Positions 9,697 to 20,442 of a stretch of 64,000 nt of DNA are shown one piece after another. The notes beneath the pieces are model-generated. The model worked only from the letters and a program-made list of their open reading frames with translations, ran no database searches and was not told where the DNA came from. The DNA comes from a candidate division TM6 bacterium GW2011_GWE2_42_60 (GTDB lineage: Bacteria > Babelota > Babeliae > Babelales > Babelaceae): NCBI GenBank assembly GCA_000996275.1, contig LCEG01000003.1, positions 62,001 to 126,000 of the forward strand. The letters are read 5' to 3'. The translations under genes and the position numbers were made by a program. Position 1 is the stretch's first letter, and the number at the start of each line of letters is the position of its first letter.

Positions 9697-10089
9697 ATGA
9701 AAAAACTACTTCTCCTTTGCGCCTGTCTTATGACAGCCCAGGGCCTCAGCGCAATCTATCTTAAAGACCCTGAACAAAATAACCGTTACCTCAAAGTACA
9801 AGAAGATGGTTCTATCACCTATGTTGAAAACATCGCAGACGCTACCGACTTTAAACTTGAAAACATCTCCCCTGCTAATCTTGTTGGCCCTATTCACCAG
9901 CAAATTAAAGCAAGCGACAAAATGCTCAAGATTAAACATGATGGCAAACTTGCAATGACAGCAAAACCAAACAACCAGGGTACGCGTTGGACAACCGTAG
10001 TCCATTACCAATACATGAATAAACTTCAAAATCGTCGTCTTGGCGATAACCGTATTAAAACACTCGAAAAAGAAAGCGCAAATGCATGA
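9697..10089 (+). CDS. Small exported protein upstream of an SPFH protein
   Basis: This 130-residue protein has a clear signal peptide (1-19, ending Leu-Ser-Ala). The mature part contains two similar short units (a Tyr-Leu-Lys-Val-x-x-Asp-Gly type and a Met-Leu-Lys-Ile-x-x-Asp-Gly type), which could be a trefoil- or beta-repeat-like fold. It ends in a basic/acidic helix. Its stop overlaps the next start by four bases (ATGA), so the two products are translationally coupled. The function is unknown. Confidence 0.7.
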   Translation: MKKLLLLCACLMTAQGLSAIYLKDPEQNNRYLKVQEDGSITYVENIADATDFKLENISPANLVGPIHQQIKASDKMLKIKHDGKLAMTAKPNNQGTRWTTVVHYQYMNKLQNRRLGDNRIKTLEKESANA

Positions 10090-10910
10090 GCTACGATAAC
10101 ACTTTAAGGTCAGTATTACTCCCTTTTTTACTTATCATTTTTATTGCCATCGGGGCACTTATCTACTCAAGTTTTTATATTGTTGAACCGGGATTTTCTG
10201 CAATTCACTTGCGACTTGGCACCATTACAAAAACAACAAAAGAGTCGGGCATTTATTTTAAAATTCCACTCATAGATTCAGTCACTATGTTTGATCTTCG
10301 TATTCAAAAAGCATTGATCGAAACCACAGCACTTTCAAAGGACTTGCAAAGCGTTAAAGTGGAAATGGCAATCAACTACCGTATCCAAGATGCACAGCAT
10401 CTCTTTTTGAACGTCAGCACTGCTTTTGAAAAGATTATTATCGACCCCTTTGTTCAAGAAAGCGTTAAGGCTGTTGTTGCAAAATTTGATGCAGAGAGTC
10501 TCATCCAAAAACGTCATGAAGTAAAAGAGTTAGTCATTAGCGAGTTGACAGAACGCCTTTCGTCAAAACACATTCTACTCGTCGACTTCAACTTTACCCA
10601 TCTCGATTTCTCTGACGACTTTATCAAAGCCGTTGAATCAAAACAGATCGCAGAACAGGATGCAAAACGTGCAGAAAACCAGACAAAACAAGTACGAGAA
10701 GAAGCAACACAATCCCGTGCACGCGCAGAAGCAGAAGCCTTCGCACTCAAAGTTAAACGTGAATCACTCACTCCTGAATTGATTCGACTCAAAGAAGTTG
10801 AGGCTCAAATTAAAGCGATAGAAAAATGGGATGGACGCCTCCCCCGGATTACGGGAGCTTCAATACCACTTATGCCCGTCTTAGGCGAAATGCATAAAAA
10901 AAACGCGTAA
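10086..10910 (+). CDS. SPFH/prohibitin-family membrane protein (HflC/prohibitin-like)
   Basis: This is a band-7 scaffold protein. An N-terminal membrane anchor (about 9-30) is followed by the SPFH domain (about 30-190), with the typical VEPGFSAIHLRLG opening. A long Ala/Glu/Arg-rich coiled coil (about 185-245) follows. The 274 residues match prohibitin-type proteins. Such proteins form ring-shaped membrane microdomains and often regulate FtsH-type proteases. No hflK partner or ftsH is adjacent. A perfect 24-bp terminator stem follows. Confidence 0.85.
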   Translation: MSYDNTLRSVLLPFLLIIFIAIGALIYSSFYIVEPGFSAIHLRLGTITKTTKESGIYFKIPLIDSVTMFDLRIQKALIETTALSKDLQSVKVEMAINYRIQDAQHLFLNVSTAFEKIIIDPFVQESVKAVVAKFDAESLIQKRHEVKELVISELTERLSSKHILLVDFNFTHLDFSDDFIKAVESKQIAEQDAKRAENQTKQVREEATQSRARAEAEAFALKVKRESLTPELIRLKEVEAQIKAIEKWDGRLPRITGASIPLMPVLGEMHKKNA

Positions 10911-10924
10911 AAACCACTGTTTAT

Positions 10925-10974
10925 AAAAAGAAGAAGTGAATTAGATAATCTTATCTAATTCACTTCTTCTTTTT
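10925..10974. terminator. Perfect 24-bp terminator hairpin
   Basis: The arms at 10925-10948 and 10951-10974 are exactly complementary, with a 2-base gap, an A-run on the left and TTTTT on the right. It can terminate the SPFH gene and the convergent protease gene. Confidence 0.85.
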
Positions 10975-11017
10975 GTTTACCAACGCACTTATTTGTAAAA
11001 ATTATTATTATCAACTT

Positions 11018-12235
11018 TTATCTTTGGGCTGGCCCAGATGCTGGTAATGGAACCGGATATTTTTCAAGATATTTGTCACAGAGATCCATCCGCTCAACAG
11101 CTGAGGGGTGCACATCTTGTTTGCAATAATCTTGGTATTTATTTTGCATAAAGCGCATCTGTTCTGCCTGTGGCATTCGACGCAAAGGCTGCGCATAGAA
11201 CTGAACAAGCGATCGCCAGACCATCAGACCACACTGAAGATGGAAATTTTTAAAGGCCAATACATCGTCTCGGTTTTGTGCATGATCAAGTGCAAAGCGA
11301 TCAGCTCCCCACTCATGAGACCGTTTGATGAAGAAAACATCGCGTCGTATCTGTTGACCAAGCGAAAAAGCGGCCGCTCCATAGAGAAAGCTTCTCCCCA
11401 TCCCAAGTGCGCACTCAACAACTGTTCGAGGCTGTTCAAGCCCAAGTATAACGCCACCAAGATGAAGGCTGTTGCGCACAAACTGGTCACCAAGGATTTC
11501 TCTTCCAACCCAGCTTTCTTCTATATTCTCACACAACGTTTCGGCCCTTTTTGCGAGAGAAAAAGGAAGTCTATCTGCCATCGCGCGGCCATGGTTTTTG
11601 ATAAAAAGGCCAAACTCAGTAACCCCTTTCATACCCAAGCCACCCGCAAGAGCCCGTGTTATAAAAAGATACTGTAAGAAATGCTCCACATCTTTATGCT
11701 CAAAGTGCCCACACTCATGCAAAAAAATCATCCGTCGTTCACGGTCATTCCACTGGTTCCAAAAATCTGTATTTATCAGAAAAACTGGCGTACGCGGAGA
11801 AAAAAGATAAAAGCTATTTGCTGCGTTAAAGGAGGTAGGCCACAACTTAATACGGGCTGCTGGCGCCCATTGGCACCCTGCATCGTGAGCCCAGCCTTTT
11901 AGAATCTGAGCAACACGAGGGTCTATATCTTCATACCCATCAACAGCCCGAGCCGCAGTAAATAAATCATGCCCCAATGGATACAAAAGTCCACTATACC
12001 GTGAAACAGAGACCAGTTTTTCGTACAACCAAAAAGGCTTTTTTTGCTCTGGTTTAAGTTTTTTCTTCAGATTTTTTTTCTTAAAATCATCTGAGTCTTT
12101 TTTAGTAAATTTTTTATACTTGCCCTGATTTTCTTTGCCAAAAGCAACCGAAGCCCCGTCAAAAAACCCAAAGCTCGCCCATAGTGCAATCACTACGCCT
12201 AATTTTTTTTCATAAAAATCGCATCCTGCTCTCAA
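11018..12235 (-). CDS. Secreted or anchored M48-like zinc metalloprotease (1)
   Basis: This 405-residue protein has an N-terminal hydrophobic segment (about 12-31), then a very Lys-rich linker (about 34-66). The zinc site is HExxH at His173-Glu174-Cys-Gly-His177. A third-ligand motif ExxxD at Glu308-Asp312 (in an EWGADRFALDHA context) matches M48 peptidases. It is a paralogue of the next gene downstream in sequence, with closely similar C-termini (ALDHA, DVHP, MDLCDKYLEKYPVP). Its substrate is unknown. Confidence 0.8.
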   Translation of the reverse strand: MRAGCDFYEKKLGVVIALWASFGFFDGASVAFGKENQGKYKKFTKKDSDDFKKKNLKKKLKPEQKKPFWLYEKLVSVSRYSGLLYPLGHDLFTAARAVDGYEDIDPRVAQILKGWAHDAGCQWAPAARIKLWPTSFNAANSFYLFSPRTPVFLINTDFWNQWNDRERRMIFLHECGHFEHKDVEHFLQYLFITRALAGGLGMKGVTEFGLFIKNHGRAMADRLPFSLAKRAETLCENIEESWVGREILGDQFVRNSLHLGGVILGLEQPRTVVECALGMGRSFLYGAAAFSLGQQIRRDVFFIKRSHEWGADRFALDHAQNRDDVLAFKNFHLQCGLMVWRSLVQFYAQPLRRMPQAEQMRFMQNKYQDYCKQDVHPSAVERMDLCDKYLEKYPVPLPASGPAQR

Positions 12236-12250
12236 GAGGCTCTCACATTG

Positions 12251-12285
12251 CTAGAAAGCCCAGGTTTTTTACCTGGGCTTTCTAG
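12251..12285. terminator. Perfect 15-bp hairpin between two protease genes
   Basis: CTAGAAAGCCCAGGT (12251-12265) and its exact complement (12271-12285) flank a T5 loop. It lies after the stop of the upstream minus-strand protease. It may be a terminator or processing site; no T-tract follows on the minus strand. Confidence 0.55.
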
Positions 12286-12303
12286 AGTATACCAAAGAAT
12301 AAA

Positions 12304-13911
12304 TTATCGTCTTTCAGGATCTGGAACCGGGAACTTTTTAAGATATTCGTCACAAAGTTCCATCCGCTGCCACGGTGTTGGATGTACGTCGTTTTTGTGC
12401 ATTGATTCAATTTTATGACGCAAGAATTGTTCTCTCTCAGCTTGTGACTTACCCCAGAGTTCATTGGAATAACGGTCGGAAAGGCAAGACATATCACCAG
12501 CCAACATTTTTGCAAAAGCATTTTTAAACGCTAAGACATCACCACGACCACGTGCATGGTCAAGTGCAAAACGGTCTGCGGACCACTCATGGCCTTTGCC
12601 CAAAGCTAATGCCCCTGTTCTAAATAATTGCGTACTGAGATGGTAAGCCGCCATACCCCATGCAAAACTTCCAACTGTACCGATCCCTGTTTCAATCAAG
12701 GACCTTGGTCTTTCAGTACCAAAAATCACCGGTGCTAGACGTTCATTATTTGCTATAAAAGAACGGTAGCTCCGAACTAAATGATCATTATTAAACTCTT
12801 GACCAAGATCGTTTTTCAATTCTCTAGCCCAATCGATAACCGCCGTGACACGAGCAGGCATCCACGACGCTGAGTTCTTTACTGGCGCTTCTTTTACTTC
12901 GCCTGTTAAAAACCTGTTTCTTATAAATTCTGGGGTAAGATACCATGCAAAAGATTTTGTTTTTTGAGTGGCCCATTGCGTAGCTGCTGAGATCCCTTCA
13001 CCAGTTTTATTTACGCACCATTTAGAACCCAAATAAACATACGGCAAAGACTGCACACCAAGAATTGCTAAAGGTATGCCTCTTTTTGCTAAAAACAACA
13101 GAGCTTCAAGAACGTGCCCATCATCAATATGGAAACATTCATGTAAAAAGATCATCCGTTGTTCATCAAGAGTAAGCTTATCCCACAAACCCATACCAAT
13201 GAGTGCAAACGGTGAATTTGGATGCAAAATATCATAACCAGCAGCTGCATTTTCTACATTGCCCGGGAATAACTTCACACGAAGTTCATTCGCCCAAGGG
13301 AGCTTTGCATCACGTGCTATGGCGCGCAATTCATTACGCAAAGACTCAGGAGCATTGGGGTACAACCCATTCGCCGTCCAAGACATTAAGCCAAATATCG
13401 TTGCTTGCACGCCGGCAGTCCCCGCTGTTCTGGATAAATTTAACAGAACACTATAAACACGATGACGATTTTCAGAGCGAAGTTTGCGCGCGGCTATTTC
13501 GTCTTGACGCTTAGTTTTTTTTTCGTTTCGAAGAGTTTCTTTCTCTTTATATTTAGAAACCTGTGTCCCCAGATCTTTACTCACTTGTTTAAGACCGACG
13601 TTTTCTTTTTGAAGCTTTTTATTTTCTTCTTGAAGCTTTTTAGAGCCTACTGCGAGGTTTTGAAAAGTTTTTAATTTGTCTAGATGCTCTTGAGCATCTT
13701 TTTGAATATTGTTTTTAAGGCTGTTATTTTCTTCTGTAAGCTTTTTATTTGCTTCTACAAGCTCGTTCTGTTTTTTAAGAGACTCTTCTTGTTGAACATG
13801 ATCAAGAACATTAACCTTGATTTTTTTAGGCTCATTTTTAGTCGCCGCAAGACCTGTTGGCAAAGCGCCAACAACAAAAAGCATCAGAAGCCAACTATAT
13901 ATTTTTTTCAT
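12304..13911 (-). CDS. Secreted M48-like zinc metalloprotease (2) with coiled-coil N-terminus
   Basis: This 535-residue protein has a signal peptide (1-23) followed by a long Lys/Glu/Asn/Leu coiled coil (about 38-145). The metalloprotease domain carries His257-Glu258-Cys-Phe-His261 and Glu442-xxx-Asp446 in the HEWSADRFALDHA segment. Compared with the neighbouring paralogue it has gained the coiled coil and an insertion of ~60 residues between the zinc motifs. Both keep the Asp-Val-His-Pro and Met-(E/D)-Leu-Cys-Asp C-terminal signature. Tandem duplication is likely. Confidence 0.82.
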   Translation of the reverse strand: MKKIYSWLLMLFVVGALPTGLAATKNEPKKIKVNVLDHVQQEESLKKQNELVEANKKLTEENNSLKNNIQKDAQEHLDKLKTFQNLAVGSKKLQEENKKLQKENVGLKQVSKDLGTQVSKYKEKETLRNEKKTKRQDEIAARKLRSENRHRVYSVLLNLSRTAGTAGVQATIFGLMSWTANGLYPNAPESLRNELRAIARDAKLPWANELRVKLFPGNVENAAAGYDILHPNSPFALIGMGLWDKLTLDEQRMIFLHECFHIDDGHVLEALLFLAKRGIPLAILGVQSLPYVYLGSKWCVNKTGEGISAATQWATQKTKSFAWYLTPEFIRNRFLTGEVKEAPVKNSASWMPARVTAVIDWARELKNDLGQEFNNDHLVRSYRSFIANNERLAPVIFGTERPRSLIETGIGTVGSFAWGMAAYHLSTQLFRTGALALGKGHEWSADRFALDHARGRGDVLAFKNAFAKMLAGDMSCLSDRYSNELWGKSQAEREQFLRHKIESMHKNDVHPTPWQRMELCDEYLKKFPVPDPERR

Positions 13912-13966
13912 GCGTTCCTAATTGCGTTATTCAAAAAACAAACACCATCTGTCTCTATTTACACAC

Positions 13967-13998
13967 GTAAAGGAAGGAGAATATTCCCCTTCCTTTAC
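13967..13998. terminator. Hairpin downstream of groEL
   Basis: GTAAAGGAAGG (13967-13977) pairs with CCTTCCTTTAC (13988-13998) around a 10-base loop. It lies 49 bases after the groEL stop and before the protease start. Confidence 0.5.
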
Positions 13999-14046
13999 TA
14001 CTATCTTCATACTTTTGCTGCGGCAACCAAGATGGTTATCCCAGAC

Positions 14047-15699
<1,653 letters not shown>

Positions 15700-15721
15700 T
15701 TATGTATAGATACTCAAGTTT

Positions 15722-15885
15722 CCACCCGCTCATCCTGAGGAGGCCTATCAGCCTCCCCGCTCATCCCGATGGTTCGATACATTTTTGCTTACGCAAAAAC
15801 ACTCACCATGAGCGGTTGTATCGAGGGAGAAGCATGTCCTGAGCTTGTCGAACGGGGGTCCACATGAGCGGTTGTACCAAAAAAT
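15722..15885. repeat. Compound palindromic dispersed repeat in the groES-groEL gap
   Basis: This stretch contains CCGCTCATCC twice and its complement-like ATGAGCGG twice. It also has TATCGAGGGAGAA, as in copy 1 at 7480, and CCTGAGCTTGTCGAAC. The segments form nested inverted repeats (CCGCTCAT...ATGAGCGG). It has no coding potential and separates two genes normally only a few bases apart. Confidence 0.6.
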
Positions 15886-15887
15886 CT

Positions 15888-16181
15888 TTATTCCACAATC
15901 CCTAAGATATCATCTTCCCGAAGAATCAAGCGGTCATTACCAAGATCTGTTCCTGCATACTTTGCAAAAAAGACTTTGTCATTAACGGCAACCTTGAGCG
16001 GAAGAATTTTGCCATCATCAAGACGACGCCCTTCTCCAACAGCAAGCACTTTACCAATCTGCCCTTTTTCCTTGGCAGTATCAGGAATAATAATCCCGGC
16101 AGGGCTTTTTTCTTCTACTGTTTCGAGCCGCTTAACCAAAATTCGGTCATAGAGCGGACGAATTTTATCAAACATAGCCAC
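15888..16181 (-). CDS. groS: Co-chaperonin GroES
   Basis: This is the 10-kDa cap of the GroEL cage. The 97 residues are the family length. The N-terminal segment IRPLYDRILVKR, the mobile loop region (EEKSPAGIIIPDTA) and the C-terminal GTDLGNDRLILREDDILGI are all recognisable. A GGAGTGG stretch precedes the ATG. A possible promoter lies at 16216-16243. Confidence 0.98.
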   Translation of the reverse strand: MAMFDKIRPLYDRILVKRLETVEEKSPAGIIIPDTAKEKGQIGKVLAVGEGRRLDDGKILPLKVAVNDKVFFAKYAGTDLGNDRLILREDDILGIVE

Positions 16182-16215
16182 TCCTTAAAAAAGAGATATA
16201 AAAACCACTATTTTC

Positions 16216-16243
16216 AGTATACGGCAAAGCAAACAATTCTCAA
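16216..16243 (-). promoter_or_regulatory. Candidate sigma-70-type promoter for groES-groEL
   Basis: Reading the minus strand, TTGAGA is followed after 16 bases by TATACT, about 35 bases before the groES start. No CIRCE or other heat-shock operator is visible nearby. Confidence 0.4.
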
Positions 16244-16292
16244 TATCTTGATAGAAGCAGACTCATATATTGCAAACGCGCGCTCTGGTAAT

Positions 16293-16320
16293 TTGACAAT
16301 TTGATAATTTAGCTTAAAAT
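16293..16320 (+). promoter_or_regulatory. Candidate promoter for the 16375 protease gene
   Basis: A consensus TTGACA (16293-16298) is followed after 16 bases by TAAAAT (16315-16320), 55 bases before the ATG. Confidence 0.55.
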
Positions 16321-16374
16321 AGGATAAAAAAGAGCACAATAAAATAAAATCGAAAACTGTATCTAGGTATATCA

Positions 16375-17754
16375 ATGAAAAAACCATCTTTCTTTACGTT
16401 TATCTTTAATGGGCTTGCATTACTCCTTGTTTCAGCGGCAGGGTTTTGTAGTGGAAGCAACCAAATACAACAGCCGATTGCCCCGACAAACAATACAACT
16501 TTTTCCACACAACAAAACAAGGTCTTTAAGGAATGGCTTGCCCATAAAAGCTCTAAATTGCTTTTTGAGCAATGGCTTCTTAATCCAGAAAAGACACTTA
16601 ACAATGACCTCTCTTGTATAAAAAATAGCTACATGAACGTATCATGCCCTACAACGGACGAGGACTACAAAGAGCTTGCCCTACTCATTCAAGAACAATG
16701 CAAAAAGATCTCAAAAACATTTAACACACAGCTCAAAATAGTTCCACTCACCTCAATTATACCTCAACCCCACAGGCCTGATACCGATAGCATTTGTTGG
16801 ATTGATACCCTATCGCCCTTCCCTTTTATTTACTTAAATAAGACAAAAATGGGCGCCTTAACGCTTAAACAAAAATGTACCATCTGCCTTCACGAGCTTG
16901 GGCATCTTCATAACAAAGAAAACCAGTCCTTTTTAACAAATTGCGCTGCCTATATCCTCAAAAAAAATACTCAACCAAATAAATCGCTCTCAGACAAACG
17001 CCTCTTTAATCTCTCTATTCTTGTTTTTATGGGATTTACTACACACTGCCCTCTCCTTCGAACGACATGTTCTTATCCCCATGGAAAAAACGAAGCAATC
17101 ACAGAATTTATGAGCCACATTTCTTCGCTCCTCAATAAGTGTTATGAGCTTGAAGCTGACTCATTTGTCGCTGCTACTCAAGACAAATCACAAAACAACT
17201 TATTGGTCGACATGCTCTATAAAGAAGAATATAAAGCACTTGATTCATTATTCACCCACAAACCTGAATATTTTTCTTTTTTTAATTTTACAGAAAAGCC
17301 GAGCATTACCCTGAAAGCAATAGATCCGACAAGCCCGCTTGCCCAAAAATGTTTTATGATCATAGAAAAACATATCCATACGGAACACCCTAATGCAAAA
17401 GAACGCGAGCTCTATATCAAATCCATTGAAAAATTAGGCAACAAACTATTACTCCCCCAGGCCATCAAGTTAAATCAAAAATCCGTTCAAACCCTTATGC
17501 AATTCATAAACCCCTATGCAACCATTTTTATAAAAGAAAAAAATGAAGCGCTTAATTTTCTAAATGATCTCAAAAATCTCCTGCTTGATGAAAATGAAAA
17601 AGCACAAAGCCACTATTTAAATGTGTACCAAAAATGCTCTCCCAATCAAATTGCGATCAAACCAAATTCGGTTGAATGTATTTTTGAGCTCACCAACAAC
17701 CTCACCCCAGAATTGGTCCAAGAACTATGCATCACAAGTAATGGACTTAAATAG
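16375..17754 (+). CDS. Exported M48-like zinc metalloprotease (3)
   Basis: This 459-residue protein has a hydrophobic signal segment (about 5-24), ending near Phe-Cys-Ser-Gly, which could be a lipobox-like site. The zinc-binding HExxH is His173-Glu174-Leu-Gly-His177. A third-ligand ExxxD motif is Glu258-Leu-Glu-Ala-Asp262. The C-terminal ~180 residues are helical and of unknown role. It is a distant member of the same group as the proteases at 11018 and 12304, on the opposite strand beyond groESL. Confidence 0.75.
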   Translation: MKKPSFFTFIFNGLALLLVSAAGFCSGSNQIQQPIAPTNNTTFSTQQNKVFKEWLAHKSSKLLFEQWLLNPEKTLNNDLSCIKNSYMNVSCPTTDEDYKELALLIQEQCKKISKTFNTQLKIVPLTSIIPQPHRPDTDSICWIDTLSPFPFIYLNKTKMGALTLKQKCTICLHELGHLHNKENQSFLTNCAAYILKKNTQPNKSLSDKRLFNLSILVFMGFTTHCPLLRTTCSYPHGKNEAITEFMSHISSLLNKCYELEADSFVAATQDKSQNNLLVDMLYKEEYKALDSLFTHKPEYFSFFNFTEKPSITLKAIDPTSPLAQKCFMIIEKHIHTEHPNAKERELYIKSIEKLGNKLLLPQAIKLNQKSVQTLMQFINPYATIFIKEKNEALNFLNDLKNLLLDENEKAQSHYLNVYQKCSPNQIAIKPNSVECIFELTNNLTPELVQELCITSNGLK

Positions 17755-17873
17755 TAACTTTTCGCATCACCAACCTTTTCAAAAAAGATAATGCGGTTTT
17801 TATTGACGACACGAGAGAGTGCAGCACACACTACAGGTAAGAAGAAAAAAAACATGGTTTGAAGGATACGGCC

Positions 17874-19343
17874 ATGATACGTCGCACTCACATCTCCTGT
17901 CTACTCACTCTCTTATTTATCTCTTTTTCGACCAGGTGCTCAAATAAAGAGCAGATACAAAAAATATACCCTCAACTCACTCATCTTTATACTATCGCAG
18001 CTTTGCGTGCACAGGGTCCTCGCGTTCTCCAAAAACACCTTAAAACAATCAGTAAAAAGTCTCATAAAAAAGATCGTCACTCAAAACAACAACGAACACC
18101 TCAAAAAATAGACCTTCCCCCTGCGGGTTCATTGTTTAATGCTTTAGTGAATCTCTGGAGTAAAAACGCTGAAAGTCTTTTTGCTCAACAAGAGGTTAGA
18201 ATTCAGCTCCTGCCCCTCTCTTTATCAGCCAAATTCCCCGCATTTTTTCTACAAGAACAAGACCCTTTTAATCTCTCAGTACTTTTTAAAAAAGATCGGC
18301 CCGTCGTTAAAGCCCTTATAGTTAAACCCAATGAACACTGGTACGCTCTCGCCACACAAAAAACAGTTGCCTGTATTGATATGGACTTGAATCAATGTCT
18401 TACAAAACAACAACTCCCAACTCATATCAAACTTATGGCCACGAGTTTTGAAGGGACGGCGCTTGCGATCGCAACAGATGAGCATACAATAGTCTTCTAT
18501 AAAAATATTCTTAATAAACAGCAAGCCCCACTCACCCCTACATTCGATCACGATACAAAACTCACTGCACTTGCACTCAGTAAATCTGGGCTTTTTATGG
18601 CATTTGCAGAGGACTGCCTTGTCCATATCTGGGAGACAAAAACACAAAAACTCAACTTTGATCTATGGCATCCCTCGACGGTCACACACCTCGCTTTTTC
18701 ACCCCTCACACATAACCTTGCTGCAGTGTTTGGCTCAACTATCCGCATCTGGGATGGTGAGACCAAAGAATACCAACAATGCACACTCTCTTCACCCATA
18801 AAAACAATCGCCTGGGCTTCTCACCAGAATAAACTCTTCGTTGGATGTAAAAATGGAGATGGTATACTCTGGGATGTCGAAAAAAACCAGTTTAAATCAC
18901 GCAACCAAACCCACAAAAATCATGCTCTTATCGATAGTGTTTTTTCATCCGATGGAGCCCTACTCGCGCTCAGATCAAGCAAAAACAAAACAAAAATTTT
19001 TGATGTTAATTCAGGGGAGTTGCTATGCACCAATGCAACACAAGAACCAATCAAATACGCATCGCTTTATAGTGATGGAAAAGATACTCATTTTATTGGC
19101 AGTCTTGAAGTAACACCAGACTCGCAGGTCAAGCAAAACGCGGTGGCTAAACAACTTCCCTTTTTTGCCGCATTTTTGGCACGTATTTTGTATGAAAAAC
19201 AAAAGCCACTCATCATAAAAGACTATTGGATTCAGCGGCTTTTACAGAAGCATTCCAGCGCTCTTCTGCGCCATTTTATTTGGAAGAAAGTAGGCTCAAA
19301 AACAATAATTGGCCTCCCTTTTATGGAGATGCCGGAAGCATAA
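17874..19343 (+). CDS. Exported WD40-repeat protein
   Basis: This 489-residue protein has a signal segment (about 5-23, ending in a Cys that could be lipidated) and a basic linker. From about residue 150 to 400 there are WD40-type blades, each ending in Ile/Leu-Trp-Asp or Ile-Trp-Glu (for example VHIWE, IRIWD, GILWD and KIFD). These form a beta-propeller used for protein binding. The ATG at 17874 is preferred to TTG at 17859 because AAGGA lies at the right distance. The partner is unknown. Confidence 0.75.
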   Translation: MIRRTHISCLLTLLFISFSTRCSNKEQIQKIYPQLTHLYTIAALRAQGPRVLQKHLKTISKKSHKKDRHSKQQRTPQKIDLPPAGSLFNALVNLWSKNAESLFAQQEVRIQLLPLSLSAKFPAFFLQEQDPFNLSVLFKKDRPVVKALIVKPNEHWYALATQKTVACIDMDLNQCLTKQQLPTHIKLMATSFEGTALAIATDEHTIVFYKNILNKQQAPLTPTFDHDTKLTALALSKSGLFMAFAEDCLVHIWETKTQKLNFDLWHPSTVTHLAFSPLTHNLAAVFGSTIRIWDGETKEYQQCTLSSPIKTIAWASHQNKLFVGCKNGDGILWDVEKNQFKSRNQTHKNHALIDSVFSSDGALLALRSSKNKTKIFDVNSGELLCTNATQEPIKYASLYSDGKDTHFIGSLEVTPDSQVKQNAVAKQLPFFAAFLARILYEKQKPLIIKDYWIQRLLQKHSSALLRHFIWKKVGSKTIIGLPFMEMPEA

Positions 19344-19434
19344 ATTGCATTTTTTATTATTCTTACTAGGCTCTATAAACAAACCAATACTGGTGCTGTA
19401 AACCACTCTTCAATACCGCCAGAGAAGACAAATT

Positions 19435-19590
19435 ATGAAACAAGCAAATTCTTCGATAAAATTAGATAATCTCGAGAAATACACCCCTGTTTTCATCGAC
19501 AGAGAATATGCTAATGCCCTCTCAAAAACAGTATCAGAGTGGGGTTCAGAAGAAGACGAAGAGGCTTTTAAAGACCTACAAAGCAAGTAA
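19435..19590 (+). CDS. Small acidic antitoxin-like protein
   Basis: A 51-residue ORF ends 15 bases before rpe. Its C-terminus, Ser-Glu-Trp-Gly-Ser-Glu-Glu-Asp-Glu-Glu-Ala-Phe-Lys-Asp-Leu, resembles the acidic tail of small antitoxins paired with MazF/PemK-like or RelE-like toxins. No toxin gene is adjacent. An alternative is a small unrelated acidic protein translated ahead of rpe. Confidence 0.5.
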   Translation: MKQANSSIKLDNLEKYTPVFIDREYANALSKTVSEWGSEEDEEAFKDLQSK

Positions 19591-19605
19591 AACCGGAGAC
19601 TTTTT

Positions 19606-20265
19606 ATGATCGCACTCTACCCCTCTCTCATGGCCGCAGACCTTCTTAATCTCAAATCAGAAATCTCCGCCCTCGAGCCTTTATGCTCCGGATTCCACCT
19701 TGATATAATGGACCACTCTTTCGTCCCCAATCTCACGTGGGGGACCGATATGGTCAACGCCATCCGATTGGCTACAAAAAAGCCACTCTGGATTGATCTC
19801 TTGGTCGACCAACCCTCTTTTTATATTGATCAAATGCATCTCAATGCGGGAGATATTGTTACCGTCCATTATGAGAGCAAGTCCATTATAAATAACCGAG
19901 AAGTAGTTGCATCAATCACCTCTGCACTGCGCGCAAAAGGCATTATTGCCAGTCTCGCCATCAATCCAAAAACACCCACAAAAACATTCGCCCCCTTCTT
20001 AGACCTTATCGACCATGCGCAACTTATGTCTGTTGACCCTGGTTTTTCTGGACGACCATTTTTTGCGGGCACTCCGAGCAGGCTCCTAGAACTTCAAGCG
20101 CTTTTAAAAGCAAAAAACAAAAAGCTGCTCATTGGCGTCGATGGTGGCATTAACGAAACAACCTTTCTCTCAATAAAAAATCTTGGAGTCAACATGGTTG
20201 CTATCGGTTCTGGTATCTTTGCACGACCCGACAAAATTAAAGCACTCAAATGGTATCGTCAGTAG
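19606..20265 (+). CDS. rpe: Ribulose-phosphate 3-epimerase
   Basis: This pentose-phosphate enzyme interconverts ribulose 5-phosphate and xylulose 5-phosphate. The 219-residue TIM barrel shows the family motifs in order: SLMAADLLNL (usual SILSADF), FHLDIMDHSFVPNLTWG, MSVDPGFSGRPF and VDGGIN. The metal-ligand His/Asp residues are in the HLDIMD strand. CCGGAG lies upstream of the ATG. A palindrome follows the stop immediately. Confidence 0.95.
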   Translation: MIALYPSLMAADLLNLKSEISALEPLCSGFHLDIMDHSFVPNLTWGTDMVNAIRLATKKPLWIDLLVDQPSFYIDQMHLNAGDIVTVHYESKSIINNREVVASITSALRAKGIIASLAINPKTPTKTFAPFLDLIDHAQLMSVDPGFSGRPFFAGTPSRLLELQALLKAKNKKLLIGVDGGINETTFLSIKNLGVNMVAIGSGIFARPDKIKALKWYRQ

Positions 20266-20312
20266 CTAAACTGAAATAAGAACGCCATCTCCCCCCTGTT
20301 ATTTCAGTTTAG
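20266..20312. terminator. Hairpin after rpe
   Basis: CTAAACTGAAATAA (20266-20279) and its exact complement (20299-20312) flank a C-rich loop. A third partial copy, ATACTGAAATAAG, follows at about 20319. Termination is inferred from position, since no T-tract follows. Confidence 0.5.
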
Positions 20313-20442
20313 GTAGCTATACTGAAATAAGAAATTTACCTGGGAGTCAAAATTGAAAATCACAGAATCTTTGCTCAAGCTTTTTGGAGAAGCTCAAGGG
20401 TCTCTCATCTCAGCCTTCTTGAAAAAGAATATGAGTAGAAAT

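Noticed and set aside
16182-16374. CIRCE heat-shock operator upstream of groES
   Set aside because: No TTAGCACTC and GAGTGCTAA pair is present in the gap.
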